NCBI GenBank assembly: GCA_020847435.1
Contig: JADLBX010000062.1
Span: 1 to 44,243 of the forward strand
Source of the DNA: Anaerolineales bacterium
GTDB lineage: Bacteria; Chloroflexota; Anaerolineae; Anaerolineales; Villigracilaceae
Length of the DNA stretch: 44,243 nt
Direction of reading: 5' to 3'
Of this stretch, positions 7,125 through 14,614 are shown piece after piece. The notes below the pieces were generated by a model. It was not told where the DNA came from, did no database searches, and was given only the letters and a program-made list of their open reading frames with translations. How positions within the stretch are numbered: the first letter of the stretch is position 1; each line of letters begins with the position of its first letter. The translations under genes and the position numbers were made by a program.

Positions 7125-9002
7125 ATGGAATGGCACTTTATAAAACAACCACCTGTTGGAACAACTCGTGACCCTATTGCAGGAGAGTTTTTCTCTACAG
7201 ATGCAATAGAAAATCCTGCCCAAGCTTTAGTTAGAGAAGGTATTCAAAATGCTTTAGACGCATTAGATACACTTAATGGAAAATCTGTCCATGTCAGAAT
7301 TTATTGTGGAAAACTGACAAAGAAAGAACGTATCAGCTATTGGCTCAATGGTGCGTGGGACCATTACAAAGCCCTGAAAAATGGTTTAGGGAAGTTGCCT
7401 GAAAGCGACAATGAATTATCCTTTTTGGTGTTTGAAGATTTTGGGACAACTGGCTTATCGGGAGATGTTGAGCAGGCGTTTGACATGCCTGATGTAAAAA
7501 ACCCGTTTTATTATTTCTTTCGAGCCGAAGGACGTTCAGGAAAAGGTGAACAGGATCGAGGAAGATGGGGTGTTGGAAAGTATGTGTTTCCTAGAGCTAG
7601 TCGAGTTAGTACACTTCTTGCTCTTACAATTCGTTCAGACGACAAGAAACATTTATTAATGGGGCGTTCAATATTGAAATCGAGATGGGTACAAGGTGGC
7701 TACTATTCACCTGATGGTTATTTTGGCATCAAAAATGGTGATCAAAGACCCATCCTGCCCGTAGATGACGCTAAAATTTTGGGGCATTTTCGCAGTGACT
7801 TCAAAATGAAAAGAAAAGACGAATCTGGGCTGTCTATCGTTGTTCCTTATTTATATGACGATATAACAACTGATAATCTTCAAAAAGCAGTTATCGAAGA
7901 TTATTTCTATCCAATATTGAAAGGGGATTTGACAGTTACTGTTGAATCGGATGAAAGTACCGTTGAAATCAATGCAACAACGCTTAAGTCATTTTCCTCA
8001 ACAGTAAACTTTGAAAACTTTAATTCTCTAATTCAATTAGCCGAATGGTCATTAAGTAAGGAGCCGTTTTACGAGCTAAAACCTTGTAGTGACAAAAGAC
8101 CAACTTGGTCTAACGACTTAATACCAGAAGATATTTTGTCAAACATGCGTACTCAATTTGAAAATGGTGAGTACCTTTCTGTAAAAGCTAGCTTGAGCGT
8201 GAGATTGAAAGATGATGTCGAAATTCCATCTTACTTCATGGTTTACCTCAAACAGGGAAAAAACGACGATGGCAGACCATTATTTATCCGTGAAGGCATA
8301 ATAATTTCAGATGTAAAGAAAAAAGTTAGGCGCACATCTGGAGTGCTTTCTTTAGTGATAATAGAAGACAAGCCGCTGGCAACTTTGCTGGGCGATTCTG
8401 AAAACCCTGCTCACACACAATGGCAAACAGATTCTTCTAATTTTCGCAATAAATATATTTACGGGAAATCCTATATTGATTTTGTCAAAAACATCGTTTC
8501 TGACATTGTAAGTGCTTTGTTTGCACAGGAAGATGAACTGGATGAAAATCTTCTGTTGGATATTTTTTCCCTGCCCGCTGAAGAAGATGAGACAACTAAA
8601 CGTGAAGACAAACAAAAAGATAACAAACCAGGAACAGAAACCGAGAAAGTAACTTTGGATCTGGAATCTCGAGAAAGGAAATTTGAAGTTCAACAAATAG
8701 CAGGAGGCTTTCAAGTAAAAGCAGGAAAAGCAAAGTTGAAACCGTCAACAAAGCTTGAAGTTTATGTTGCGTATGATGTACGGAAAGGTAATCCTTTAAA
8801 GAAATACGATTTGTCTGATTTTCGACTCGATCAGACACCAATAAAAATCAAAAAACCATCCAAAGGCTTGAAGTTGACTAGAATCCACGAAAACCTGATA
8901 TTGGCAGATGTCATCAATCATGACTTTGAACTGCTCGTAACTGGATTTGACCAAAACCGCGACTTGTATGTAAAGATCGTGGTCAACGAAGGCGAAAAAT
9001 GA
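7125..9002 (+). CDS. GHKL ATPase (MutL/MORC-like) of a modification-linked operon
   Basis: A 625-residue protein. The N-terminal GHKL nucleotide-binding domain shows the N-box REGIQNALDA (E38, N42, D45), the G1 box EDFGTTGL (about 104-111) and the G2 box GRWGVGK (146-152). The middle (about 200-470) probably holds the S5-like transducer and an unrecognised domain. Residues about 485-515 are highly charged (DEDELDENLLLD, then EEDETTKREDKQKDNK), likely a linker, followed by a beta-rich C-terminal domain. Relatives of MutL/MORC ATPases near DNA methylases and Vsr-like nucleases are described in prokaryotic restriction-modification loci. Base composition is AT-rich, unlike the flanks. AGGAGG overlaps the vapC stop. 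It probably acts as the ATP-driven clamp or switch of the system; that role is inferred. Confidence 0.75.
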   Translation: MEWHFIKQPPVGTTRDPIAGEFFSTDAIENPAQALVREGIQNALDALDTLNGKSVHVRIYCGKLTKKERISYWLNGAWDHYKALKNGLGKLPESDNELSFLVFEDFGTTGLSGDVEQAFDMPDVKNPFYYFFRAEGRSGKGEQDRGRWGVGKYVFPRASRVSTLLALTIRSDDKKHLLMGRSILKSRWVQGGYYSPDGYFGIKNGDQRPILPVDDAKILGHFRSDFKMKRKDESGLSIVVPYLYDDITTDNLQKAVIEDYFYPILKGDLTVTVESDESTVEINATTLKSFSSTVNFENFNSLIQLAEWSLSKEPFYELKPCSDKRPTWSNDLIPEDILSNMRTQFENGEYLSVKASLSVRLKDDVEIPSYFMVYLKQGKNDDGRPLFIREGIIISDVKKKVRRTSGVLSLVIIEDKPLATLLGDSENPAHTQWQTDSSNFRNKYIYGKSYIDFVKNIVSDIVSALFAQEDELDENLLLDIFSLPAEEDETTKREDKQKDNKPGTETEKVTLDLESRERKFEVQQIAGGFQVKAGKAKLKPSTKLEVYVAYDVRKGNPLKKYDLSDFRLDQTPIKIKKPSKGLKLTRIHENLILADVINHDFELLVTGFDQNRDLYVKIVVNEGEK

Positions 9003-9769
9003 TAAAGAGATTCAATTACACCAAACGAAAGAGTATCTCAAGAAAAGAATTCAAGATTGTCATCAATATTGATGATGCGAAAATATCCTTCGATGCTGAT
9101 TTGTCAAAATTGAATTCTCATAACCTGCCAGACGGAAGTCTTGTTTTTGTTGAAGCATATCGTCTCCCAAATTGGGTAAGATTTGATTATGGGCAAATTG
9201 GAAATATACAGCCTGCCAAAGCGAGAGATCTTTCTTCATTTGATACTCATGAGGGAATTTTATTCAGGGTTAAAGTTACAGATTCCAAAGACGGTAAGCT
9301 CCTAGCTGAAGCAGATCGAATTCCCTTTATATTACCCGATGAAAAGGACATGCCGCTGGAGCCGCTTCTTAAGACTCGCCCACAAAATCTAGGCAATGAA
9401 ATATATCGTGTTGATTATTCGGACGATAGGAGCGGTCCTATTTTGTTGATAAACAATCAAGGGGTTATGGCAGGCAACTACAGGCGAATTGGGCTTGACC
9501 CTGTGTTTATTTCCTTGGTTTATGCTTCCATTGTTAGAGAAATTTTGACAAAAATATTTACAGAGCCATATTTCGAATATTCTGATAGAGATAACTGGCG
9601 CGACAGATGGCTGATATTTGCAAGATCATTCCCAGGCACGGGCGAAATGCCTAAAAGTGAAGATGAAAGCGATCAGTTTGATGATTGGATAGACAAAGTC
9701 GTGGAAAAGTTTTGTAAAAAAATACGTGCTTTTGAAAGATTTTCTGAATTTTGGAGTAAAGAAGGATGA
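8999..9769 (+). CDS. Unrecognised protein, second gene of the GHKL operon
   Basis: A 256-residue protein not matched to a known family. The N-terminal half (about 15-110) looks beta-rich (EFKIVINIDDAKISFDADL, LPDGSLVFVEAYRL) and could be a small beta-barrel or adaptor domain. The C-terminal half is helical with many aromatic and charged residues (RDNWRDRWLIFAR) and ends acidic/basic. No nuclease PD-(D/E)xK or HNH motif is obvious. It overlaps both neighbours through ATGA junctions (8999-9002 and 9766-9769), so the three products are probably made in fixed proportion and may form a complex. Confidence 0.65.
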   Translation: MIKRFNYTKRKSISRKEFKIVINIDDAKISFDADLSKLNSHNLPDGSLVFVEAYRLPNWVRFDYGQIGNIQPAKARDLSSFDTHEGILFRVKVTDSKDGKLLAEADRIPFILPDEKDMPLEPLLKTRPQNLGNEIYRVDYSDDRSGPILLINNQGVMAGNYRRIGLDPVFISLVYASIVREILTKIFTEPYFEYSDRDNWRDRWLIFARSFPGTGEMPKSEDESDQFDDWIDKVVEKFCKKIRAFERFSEFWSKEG

Positions 9770-10494
9770 AACTGAGAAAATTAAACGACAATGGACTTGT
9801 TGAGTTTAACAACTATTTGGATCTTCTTGAAGAAGATGGCAAATTACAGCCTCCATTTTTCCTTCTATCAGATCCGTCTTATTCTATTGCTTTAGGGACA
9901 GAAGTGGAAATGGAGATAAAACCTTTTACAACACGCTTTGAAGTTGGAAATTACTTGTACTCTGTGCTTGGAAATTTAGGGTTATCTGACTTGGAAAGGG
10001 ATACGCAACTATGGGCATGGTGTTCATTATACTTTTTTGACGTTTTATGTCCATTGGGAGACAAAGAAGTTCGAAAGCCTAGGGAACGTGCCGCATATAT
10101 ACCTGAACCCGAAAATTTTAAGAGGTATTACAGACATTTGTTGTTGGGTCCATACTTAATTTATAGGGCGCATAAAGACCAACCAACAAGTGCAATGGCG
10201 TTGCTATCTGTACCGCCTCATAAGATATCTGAGGTTGAAGCGCAGATAGCAGCAACAATGGATCTTGTCACAAACCCATCGATTGTTGAGATTGCTACTC
10301 GTCTTTATTACAACCCAAAAGAAAGAAAACTAAAAAAAGGTGCTCAAAATACAAAGGGTGGAGGAATTCCGAGAAGGCTTGTGGCATTCCTAAATCAAGT
10401 GGACTTGACCTGGGATTTGTATTTTGCCTCAGCAGATACGCTTTGGAAAATGTTGCCAAAAGAATTTGAAAAATTTGCTAAAAGCATTGGATAA
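9766..10494 (+). CDS. Unrecognised DUF-like protein, third gene of the GHKL operon
   Basis: A 242-residue, mostly helical protein of unknown function. Clear features are a central WAWCSLYFFDVLCP segment, KRYYRHLLLGPYLIYRAH, and a basic Gly-rich stretch (KERKLKKGAQNTKGGGIPRR, about 187-206) followed by LVAFLNQVDLTWDLY. The basic stretch could contact nucleic acid. I have the impression that similar proteins sit next to cytosine methyltransferases in other genomes, but cannot confirm this here. It overlaps the previous gene by 4 bp and is followed by a dedicated promoter for the methyltransferase. Confidence 0.65.
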   Translation: MKLRKLNDNGLVEFNNYLDLLEEDGKLQPPFFLLSDPSYSIALGTEVEMEIKPFTTRFEVGNYLYSVLGNLGLSDLERDTQLWAWCSLYFFDVLCPLGDKEVRKPRERAAYIPEPENFKRYYRHLLLGPYLIYRAHKDQPTSAMALLSVPPHKISEVEAQIAATMDLVTNPSIVEIATRLYYNPKERKLKKGAQNTKGGGIPRRLVAFLNQVDLTWDLYFASADTLWKMLPKEFEKFAKSIG

Positions 10495-10534
10495 GCCTAT
10501 AATAGCCGTTTATCTGTTGCGAAGACGGCTATTA
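10475..10534 (+). promoter_or_regulatory. Internal promoter with palindrome ahead of the methyltransferase
   Basis: -35 TTGCTA (10475-10480), 17-bp spacer, -10 TATAAT (10498-10503). A perfect 10-bp inverted repeat, TAATAGCCGT (10500-10509) and ACGGCTATTA (10525-10534), overlaps the -10 and ends 2 nt before the ATG at 10537. There is no Shine-Dalgarno between them. The palindrome could be a protein operator or an mRNA hairpin occluding the start. It suggests that the methyltransferase is controlled separately from the upstream genes. Confidence 0.6.
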
Positions 10535-10536
10535 TT

Positions 10537-12087
10537 ATGGAAAATACAATACCCATCATTGACATCTTCGCTGGTCCTGGAGGATTGGGAGAAGGCTTTT
10601 CATCTTTTGTAAAAGATGAAAAGCCTTTATTTGGTATAAAGCTTTCAATTGAGAAAGATGAAATTGCCCACAAGACCTTGGAGTTGAGAGCATTCTATCG
10701 TCAGTTTACCGCAAAAGATATTCCTCTTGACTATTACAAATACCTAAAAGGAAACATCGGCAGAAAAGAGCTGTATAAGAAATATTCAGAGCAAGCTTCT
10801 AAGGCTAAAAGAGAAGCATGGCTTATGGAGCTAGGAAAAGATAATCGGGGGAAAATCAGATCCAAAATAAAGAATGTGTTGGAAGGCGTAGATAATTGGG
10901 TCTTAATAGGCGGTCCCCCATGTCAGGCATACTCATTGATAGGGCGAACTAAATTGCGGAATCAAAGTCAATGGAAATACGCAAGGGATCATCGCCACAC
11001 ATTGTATAAAGAGTATTTGCAGATATTGGCAGATCATCAGCCTCCAGTTTTTGTCATGGAGAACGTCAAAGGATTGCTTTCATCAAGAAAGGGTAGGAGT
11101 GCCAAGAAGAGTACCTTTGATTTGATAGTTGCCGATTTGAAACAGCCTTTGGATGTTAAGAGAAATGGTACAAATGACCTTTTGTCTTATAAATTATTTT
11201 CGATTTCAAGTGAACATCCAGAGAATTCGGAAGAAGTAAAGCCAGAAAGTTTTATTGTACGTTCTGAAGATTATGGTATTCCCCAAGCTCGACATAGGAT
11301 CATTATTCTTGGAATACGTTCTGATATTTATGAAGCCAATCCAACGAATCCAGAGATATTGACAAAGATAAAGAAACAGATACCCATTGAATCTGTAATT
11401 GGGGATTTGCCAAAATTACGGAGTGGACTTTCCAAAGACAAAGATACTGCTGAGAAATGGCGCAAGGCAATCAGAGAAATCGAAAATACCAAATGGCTTA
11501 AGTCAATTTCACTAAAAATGCAGACTGCGATAGTAAGAGCATTAAAGAGTGTTAACGCAAGTTTTGGTCGTGGCAAGCTATTTGCGCCATTTATTGCTTC
11601 TCCCAAAGAGTATCGCAATTGGTATGTAGACGATAAATTGGGTGGAGTATGCAATCACGAGACAAGAGCACATATCCGTGAGGATTTGCACAGATACTTT
11701 TTTGCTTCTGTTTTTGCTCGCATGAATGGAAAATCACCCAAGTTAAGCGATTTTCCATCTGAACTACTTCCCAAGCACGAGAATATTCAAAAGGAAGTAG
11801 ACAGCACTATATTTAATGATCGTTTTAGAGTGCAGGTTGGCGGCAGACCATCCACCACAGTTGTGTCTCACATTAGTAAAGATGGCCATTACTATATTCA
11901 TTATGACCCCTCCCAATGCCGTTCTCTCACTGTAAGAGAAGCTGCCCGTTTGCAGACATTTCCTGATAATTATTTCTTTGAGGGAAACAGAACGCAACAA
12001 TATCATCAAGTTGGAAATGCTGTTCCGCCATTGCTGGCAAATAAAATTGCTGAAATAGTTTACAATGTTTTGGAAGGTTCAAAATAA
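10537..12087 (+). CDS. DNA (cytosine-5) methyltransferase
   Basis: A 516-residue C5-methyltransferase transferring methyl groups from S-adenosylmethionine to cytosine. Motif I is IIDIFAGPGGLGEGF (7-21). Motif IV is GGPPCQAYS with catalytic Cys near residue 129. Motif VI is MENVKG (near 174), motif VIII QARHRI (near 250), motif IX RSLTVREAARLQTFP and motif X HQVGNAVPPLLANKI at the C-terminus. All are intact, so it should be active. Long inserts between motifs I and IV (about 110 residues) and between VIII and IX (target recognition) make it larger than Dcm-type enzymes. The recognition sequence cannot be predicted. It lies in an AT-rich operon before a Vsr gene. Confidence 0.93.
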   Translation: MENTIPIIDIFAGPGGLGEGFSSFVKDEKPLFGIKLSIEKDEIAHKTLELRAFYRQFTAKDIPLDYYKYLKGNIGRKELYKKYSEQASKAKREAWLMELGKDNRGKIRSKIKNVLEGVDNWVLIGGPPCQAYSLIGRTKLRNQSQWKYARDHRHTLYKEYLQILADHQPPVFVMENVKGLLSSRKGRSAKKSTFDLIVADLKQPLDVKRNGTNDLLSYKLFSISSEHPENSEEVKPESFIVRSEDYGIPQARHRIIILGIRSDIYEANPTNPEILTKIKKQIPIESVIGDLPKLRSGLSKDKDTAEKWRKAIREIENTKWLKSISLKMQTAIVRALKSVNASFGRGKLFAPFIASPKEYRNWYVDDKLGGVCNHETRAHIREDLHRYFFASVFARMNGKSPKLSDFPSELLPKHENIQKEVDSTIFNDRFRVQVGGRPSTTVVSHISKDGHYYIHYDPSQCRSLTVREAARLQTFPDNYFFEGNRTQQYHQVGNAVPPLLANKIAEIVYNVLEGSK

Positions 12088-12097
12088 GGAGTTGAAA

Positions 12098-12328
12098 ATG
12101 TTTCGATTGAAACTCGCGTCTATCCCAAACCCTGATCATGATGAATGATTCTCACCTGCGCCCACTCGATATGTCACAGTTAAATCTTTGCGGGATGCTT
12201 CTCGAAAATGCCGCAGGTATATTGAAGAGTTTAATTTAGGTGCTGGTAATTGGATTGGTGGTCAGGTCTTGCAAAATAGAAAACAAATTGCCAAAATTTC
12301 ATATAATGGCAGAATTTGGAAATCGTAA
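12098..12328 (+). pseudogene. Small conserved-looking ORF interrupted by in-frame TGA
   Basis: An ATG with an excellent ribosome binding site (AAGGAG, 7 nt upstream) opens MFRLKLASIPNPDHDE and meets TGA at codon 17 (12146-12148). The same frame then continues without a stop for 59 codons. The downstream part, SLRDASRKCRRYIEEF followed by GAGNWIGGQVLQ and KISYNGRIW, looks like a real small-protein family (about 75 residues) known to me only as hypothetical. No alternative ATG or GTG start restores it; a TTG near codon 30 is the only candidate. Readings: nonsense mutation, sequencing error or read-through. Family and function are not certain. Confidence 0.6.
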
Positions 12329-12336
12329 ACTTTAAG

Positions 12337-12750
12337 ATGCCTGACGTCTTCACCAAAGAAAAACGCTCTCAAGTCATGTCTCGTATCAAAGGGAAAGGAA
12401 ATAAAGATACGGAACTGGTCATGATTCAAATCTTGCGAAAGAATCATATTTCAGGATGGAGAAGAAATCAGGCTGTGTTGGGCAAGCCTGATTTTGTTTT
12501 TCCAAAGAAAAAGATCGCTTTGTTTGTGGATGGTTGCTTCTGGCATGGATGTCCCAAGCCCAAACATGCCAATCTACCGAAGAACAATCGGGAATTCTGG
12601 GCGAAGAAATTACAAGCCAACAAAGACAGGGATAAATTTGTAAACAGGGAATTGAAAAAAGCAGGGTGGAAGGTAATCCGCGTGTGGGAGCATGAGTTGA
12701 AATTTCCAGAGAAAGTTGCCGAAAAACTGACAAGACAATTTGCAAAATAA
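12337..12750 (+). CDS. vsr: Vsr-type very-short-patch-repair endonuclease
   Basis: A 137-residue protein from MPDVFTKEKRSQVMSRI, the canonical Vsr N-terminus; the frame opens earlier at 12316 but the extra 7 residues overlap the preceding small ORF. Catalytic and zinc-site segments are present: KPDFVFPKKK (Asp52), FVDGCFWHGC (Asp65, Cys67, His70, Cys72) and WKVIRVWEHEL. Vsr nicks 5' to T in T:G mismatches produced by deamination of 5-methylcytosine, and it usually accompanies its cognate C5-methyltransferase. In this operon it might instead be the restriction nuclease. It is the last gene of the operon. Confidence 0.9.
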   Translation: MPDVFTKEKRSQVMSRIKGKGNKDTELVMIQILRKNHISGWRRNQAVLGKPDFVFPKKKIALFVDGCFWHGCPKPKHANLPKNNREFWAKKLQANKDRDKFVNRELKKAGWKVIRVWEHELKFPEKVAEKLTRQFAK

Positions 12751-12751
12751 A

Positions 12752-12802
12752 AACAGGCACACACCTTACCTGTGTACCTGTCTACTTGTCTATCTGCCCA
12801 CT
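12752..12802. repeat. Intergenic GTCTAC/GTGTAC-word repeat
   Basis: Tandem degenerate words of the type CTGTGTACCTGTCTACTTGT follow the vsr stop and run to the end of the R3H gene. The same word family occurs at 6299-6330, 17306-17412, 26414-26495 and 26992-27052. One copy lies on either side of the AT-rich defence region. Confidence 0.55.
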
Positions 12803-12807
12803 TCACA

Positions 12808-14382
12808 TCACTCCCTAAAAATCCTCACGTGCCTGCGCGGCTCTTTGCCATACGAGTGACTCACCAATTCCGCGTTGCGCGCCATTTCGTGTTGGAGGCG
12901 GCGGACGATGGATGAGCTGGGAGGCAGGTCTACCCAGCGTTCGCCGTTGAGGACGGCGGAGATGGCTTGCTGGGTTTGGTGGCGGATGTCTTCCATGTTG
13001 TCGCGGGTTGGGGCGGCGCTGAGGTTGTAGAGGTCGCTGAGGAATTGTTCCACTTGTGCGACGGTGTTGGCGCGCAACACATAGATCGGCATGCCGCGTT
13101 GCTCGGCTTCGATGACGGTCTGCTGGCGGTTGCGATAATACGTCCGCAGGGTGACGAGCGCGTCGGCGTCAGACACGTCGCGCACGACGATGGCTGGCAC
13201 ACCGAGTCGCTTGGCGGCTTGTTGCAGTCGGTTCTTTGCAACGCCATACGCGTACACGCGCACGGTCTGCAACGCGGCGCCGATGGGCGGAGTCGGCTGA
13301 GGGGTAGATAATGTCTCCGAAGCAGGAGCAGGCCGAAGTCCGCGGCGAGGCGTTTTTACATCCGCTTTTGGTTTGGGCGCGGGCGCAGATTTCTCGATCT
13401 GGATTTTTCCCTCAGCGTCGCGCATCCGCACTTCGGGAGGCAGAGCCGCGTCACGCAAAAGCGAATCCACTGCGGACATGATGTCGGCATGGACCGCAAA
13501 ACGATCGCGGTGCTGGATTTCGATGAGGACGTCGAACGTGGGCGGAGCGCGTCTTTCGAGGACTGTTTTCTGGGTGCCGCGTCGACGCGCTTCCTCGTCC
13601 GACAGCGTGACCGCTTCGATGCCGCCGACGAGATCGCTGAGCGTCGGGTTGAGGAGCAGGTTGTCGAGCGTTTGACCATGCGCCGTGCCGATGAGTTGCA
13701 CGCCGCGTTCGGCGATGGTGCGCGCCGCGAGGGCTTCAAGCTCACGCCCGATCTCGTCAATGACGATGACTTCGGGGTTGTGATTCTCGACCGCTTCGAT
13801 CATCACTTCGTGCTGGTGCGTCGGCACTTTGACTTGCATGCGCCGCGCCTTGCCAACGGCGGGATGCGGCACGTCGCCGTCGCCGCCGATCTCGTTGGAA
13901 GTGTCCACGATGATGACGCGTTTCGATTCAGCGAGGATGCGCGCCGACTCACGAAGCAGAGTCGTTTTGCCAACGCCAGGGCGACCGAGAATCAACACGG
14001 ACTTGCCCGACTCGATGATGTCTTGAATAATGTCCACCGTGCCGTAGACGGCGCGACCGACACGTAAAGTTAATCCCACCACGGCACCGCGTCGGTTGCG
14101 GATAGCGGAGATGCGATGCAGAGTCCGTTCGATGCCTGCGCGGTTGTCTGCGTCGAAGGCGCCAACGCGTTCGACAACGTGATCGAGTTCGGCGCGGGTC
14201 AGTTCGGTGTCGCTCAACACGATCTCATTCTCGACGAAGCGCGCGGTGGATACGCGTCCGAGGTCGAGGATGATTTCGAGGAGCAAATCGCTATTGTTCG
14301 CCTCTTCCACGGCGCGACGGATGTTGGTGGGAAGCACGTCGAGGAGGGCGTCGAGGTCGTCGGTGATTCGTAGTTGGGTCAT
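12808..14382 (-). CDS. SpoIIIAA-like AAA ATPase with R3H nucleic-acid-binding domain
   Basis: A 524-residue protein. After a helical N-terminal region, Walker A is GRPGVGKTT (133-141) and Walker B VIVIDEIG (about 205-212), with the VDTSNEIGGDGD segment typical of the SpoIIIAA/Ycf45 ATPase group. A low-complexity Ala/Pro linker (about 320-355) leads to a second small domain, and the C-terminus is an R3H domain (VRRLQHEMARNAELVSHSYG then EPRRHVRIF). R3H binds single-stranded nucleic acid. Such fusions occur in cyanobacteria, plastids and Chloroflexota; their cellular role is unknown. Confidence 0.85.
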   Translation of the reverse strand: MTQLRITDDLDALLDVLPTNIRRAVEEANNSDLLLEIILDLGRVSTARFVENEIVLSDTELTRAELDHVVERVGAFDADNRAGIERTLHRISAIRNRRGAVVGLTLRVGRAVYGTVDIIQDIIESGKSVLILGRPGVGKTTLLRESARILAESKRVIIVDTSNEIGGDGDVPHPAVGKARRMQVKVPTHQHEVMIEAVENHNPEVIVIDEIGRELEALAARTIAERGVQLIGTAHGQTLDNLLLNPTLSDLVGGIEAVTLSDEEARRRGTQKTVLERRAPPTFDVLIEIQHRDRFAVHADIMSAVDSLLRDAALPPEVRMRDAEGKIQIEKSAPAPKPKADVKTPRRGLRPAPASETLSTPQPTPPIGAALQTVRVYAYGVAKNRLQQAAKRLGVPAIVVRDVSDADALVTLRTYYRNRQQTVIEAEQRGMPIYVLRANTVAQVEQFLSDLYNLSAAPTRDNMEDIRHQTQQAISAVLNGERWVDLPPSSSIVRRLQHEMARNAELVSHSYGKEPRRHVRIFRE

Positions 14383-14388
14383 GGGAGT

Positions 14389-14562
14389 GATTGGTGATTG
14401 GTGATTGAGAATTAGAGGAGTGGAGAATTGTGGACTGGAGACTGGAGATTGCGTGAGGGTGGTTGTGTCACGGTCTCATGTACTAGACGGGGTTGGGCGT
14501 GGGAAAGTTGCCTGTTGTTTGGGTTTCAGGTTTGCAGGTTCCAAGTTTCAGGTCTATTATAC
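14389..14562. repeat. Low-complexity intergenic repeats between two minus-strand genes
   Basis: 14389-14452 holds GATTGGTGATTGGTGATTG and GGACTGGAGACTGGAGATTG words, the same family as 36183-36215 and 38271-38353. 14499-14562 holds TTTCAGGTTTGCAGGTTCC-type words related to 16657-16725. No coding potential is evident in 14383-14614. Confidence 0.55.
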
Positions 14563-14614
14563 GAGGAATAAGAAAATCCCCGCATTGGAATGTGGTTATA
14601 GAAATGTCATGGCA

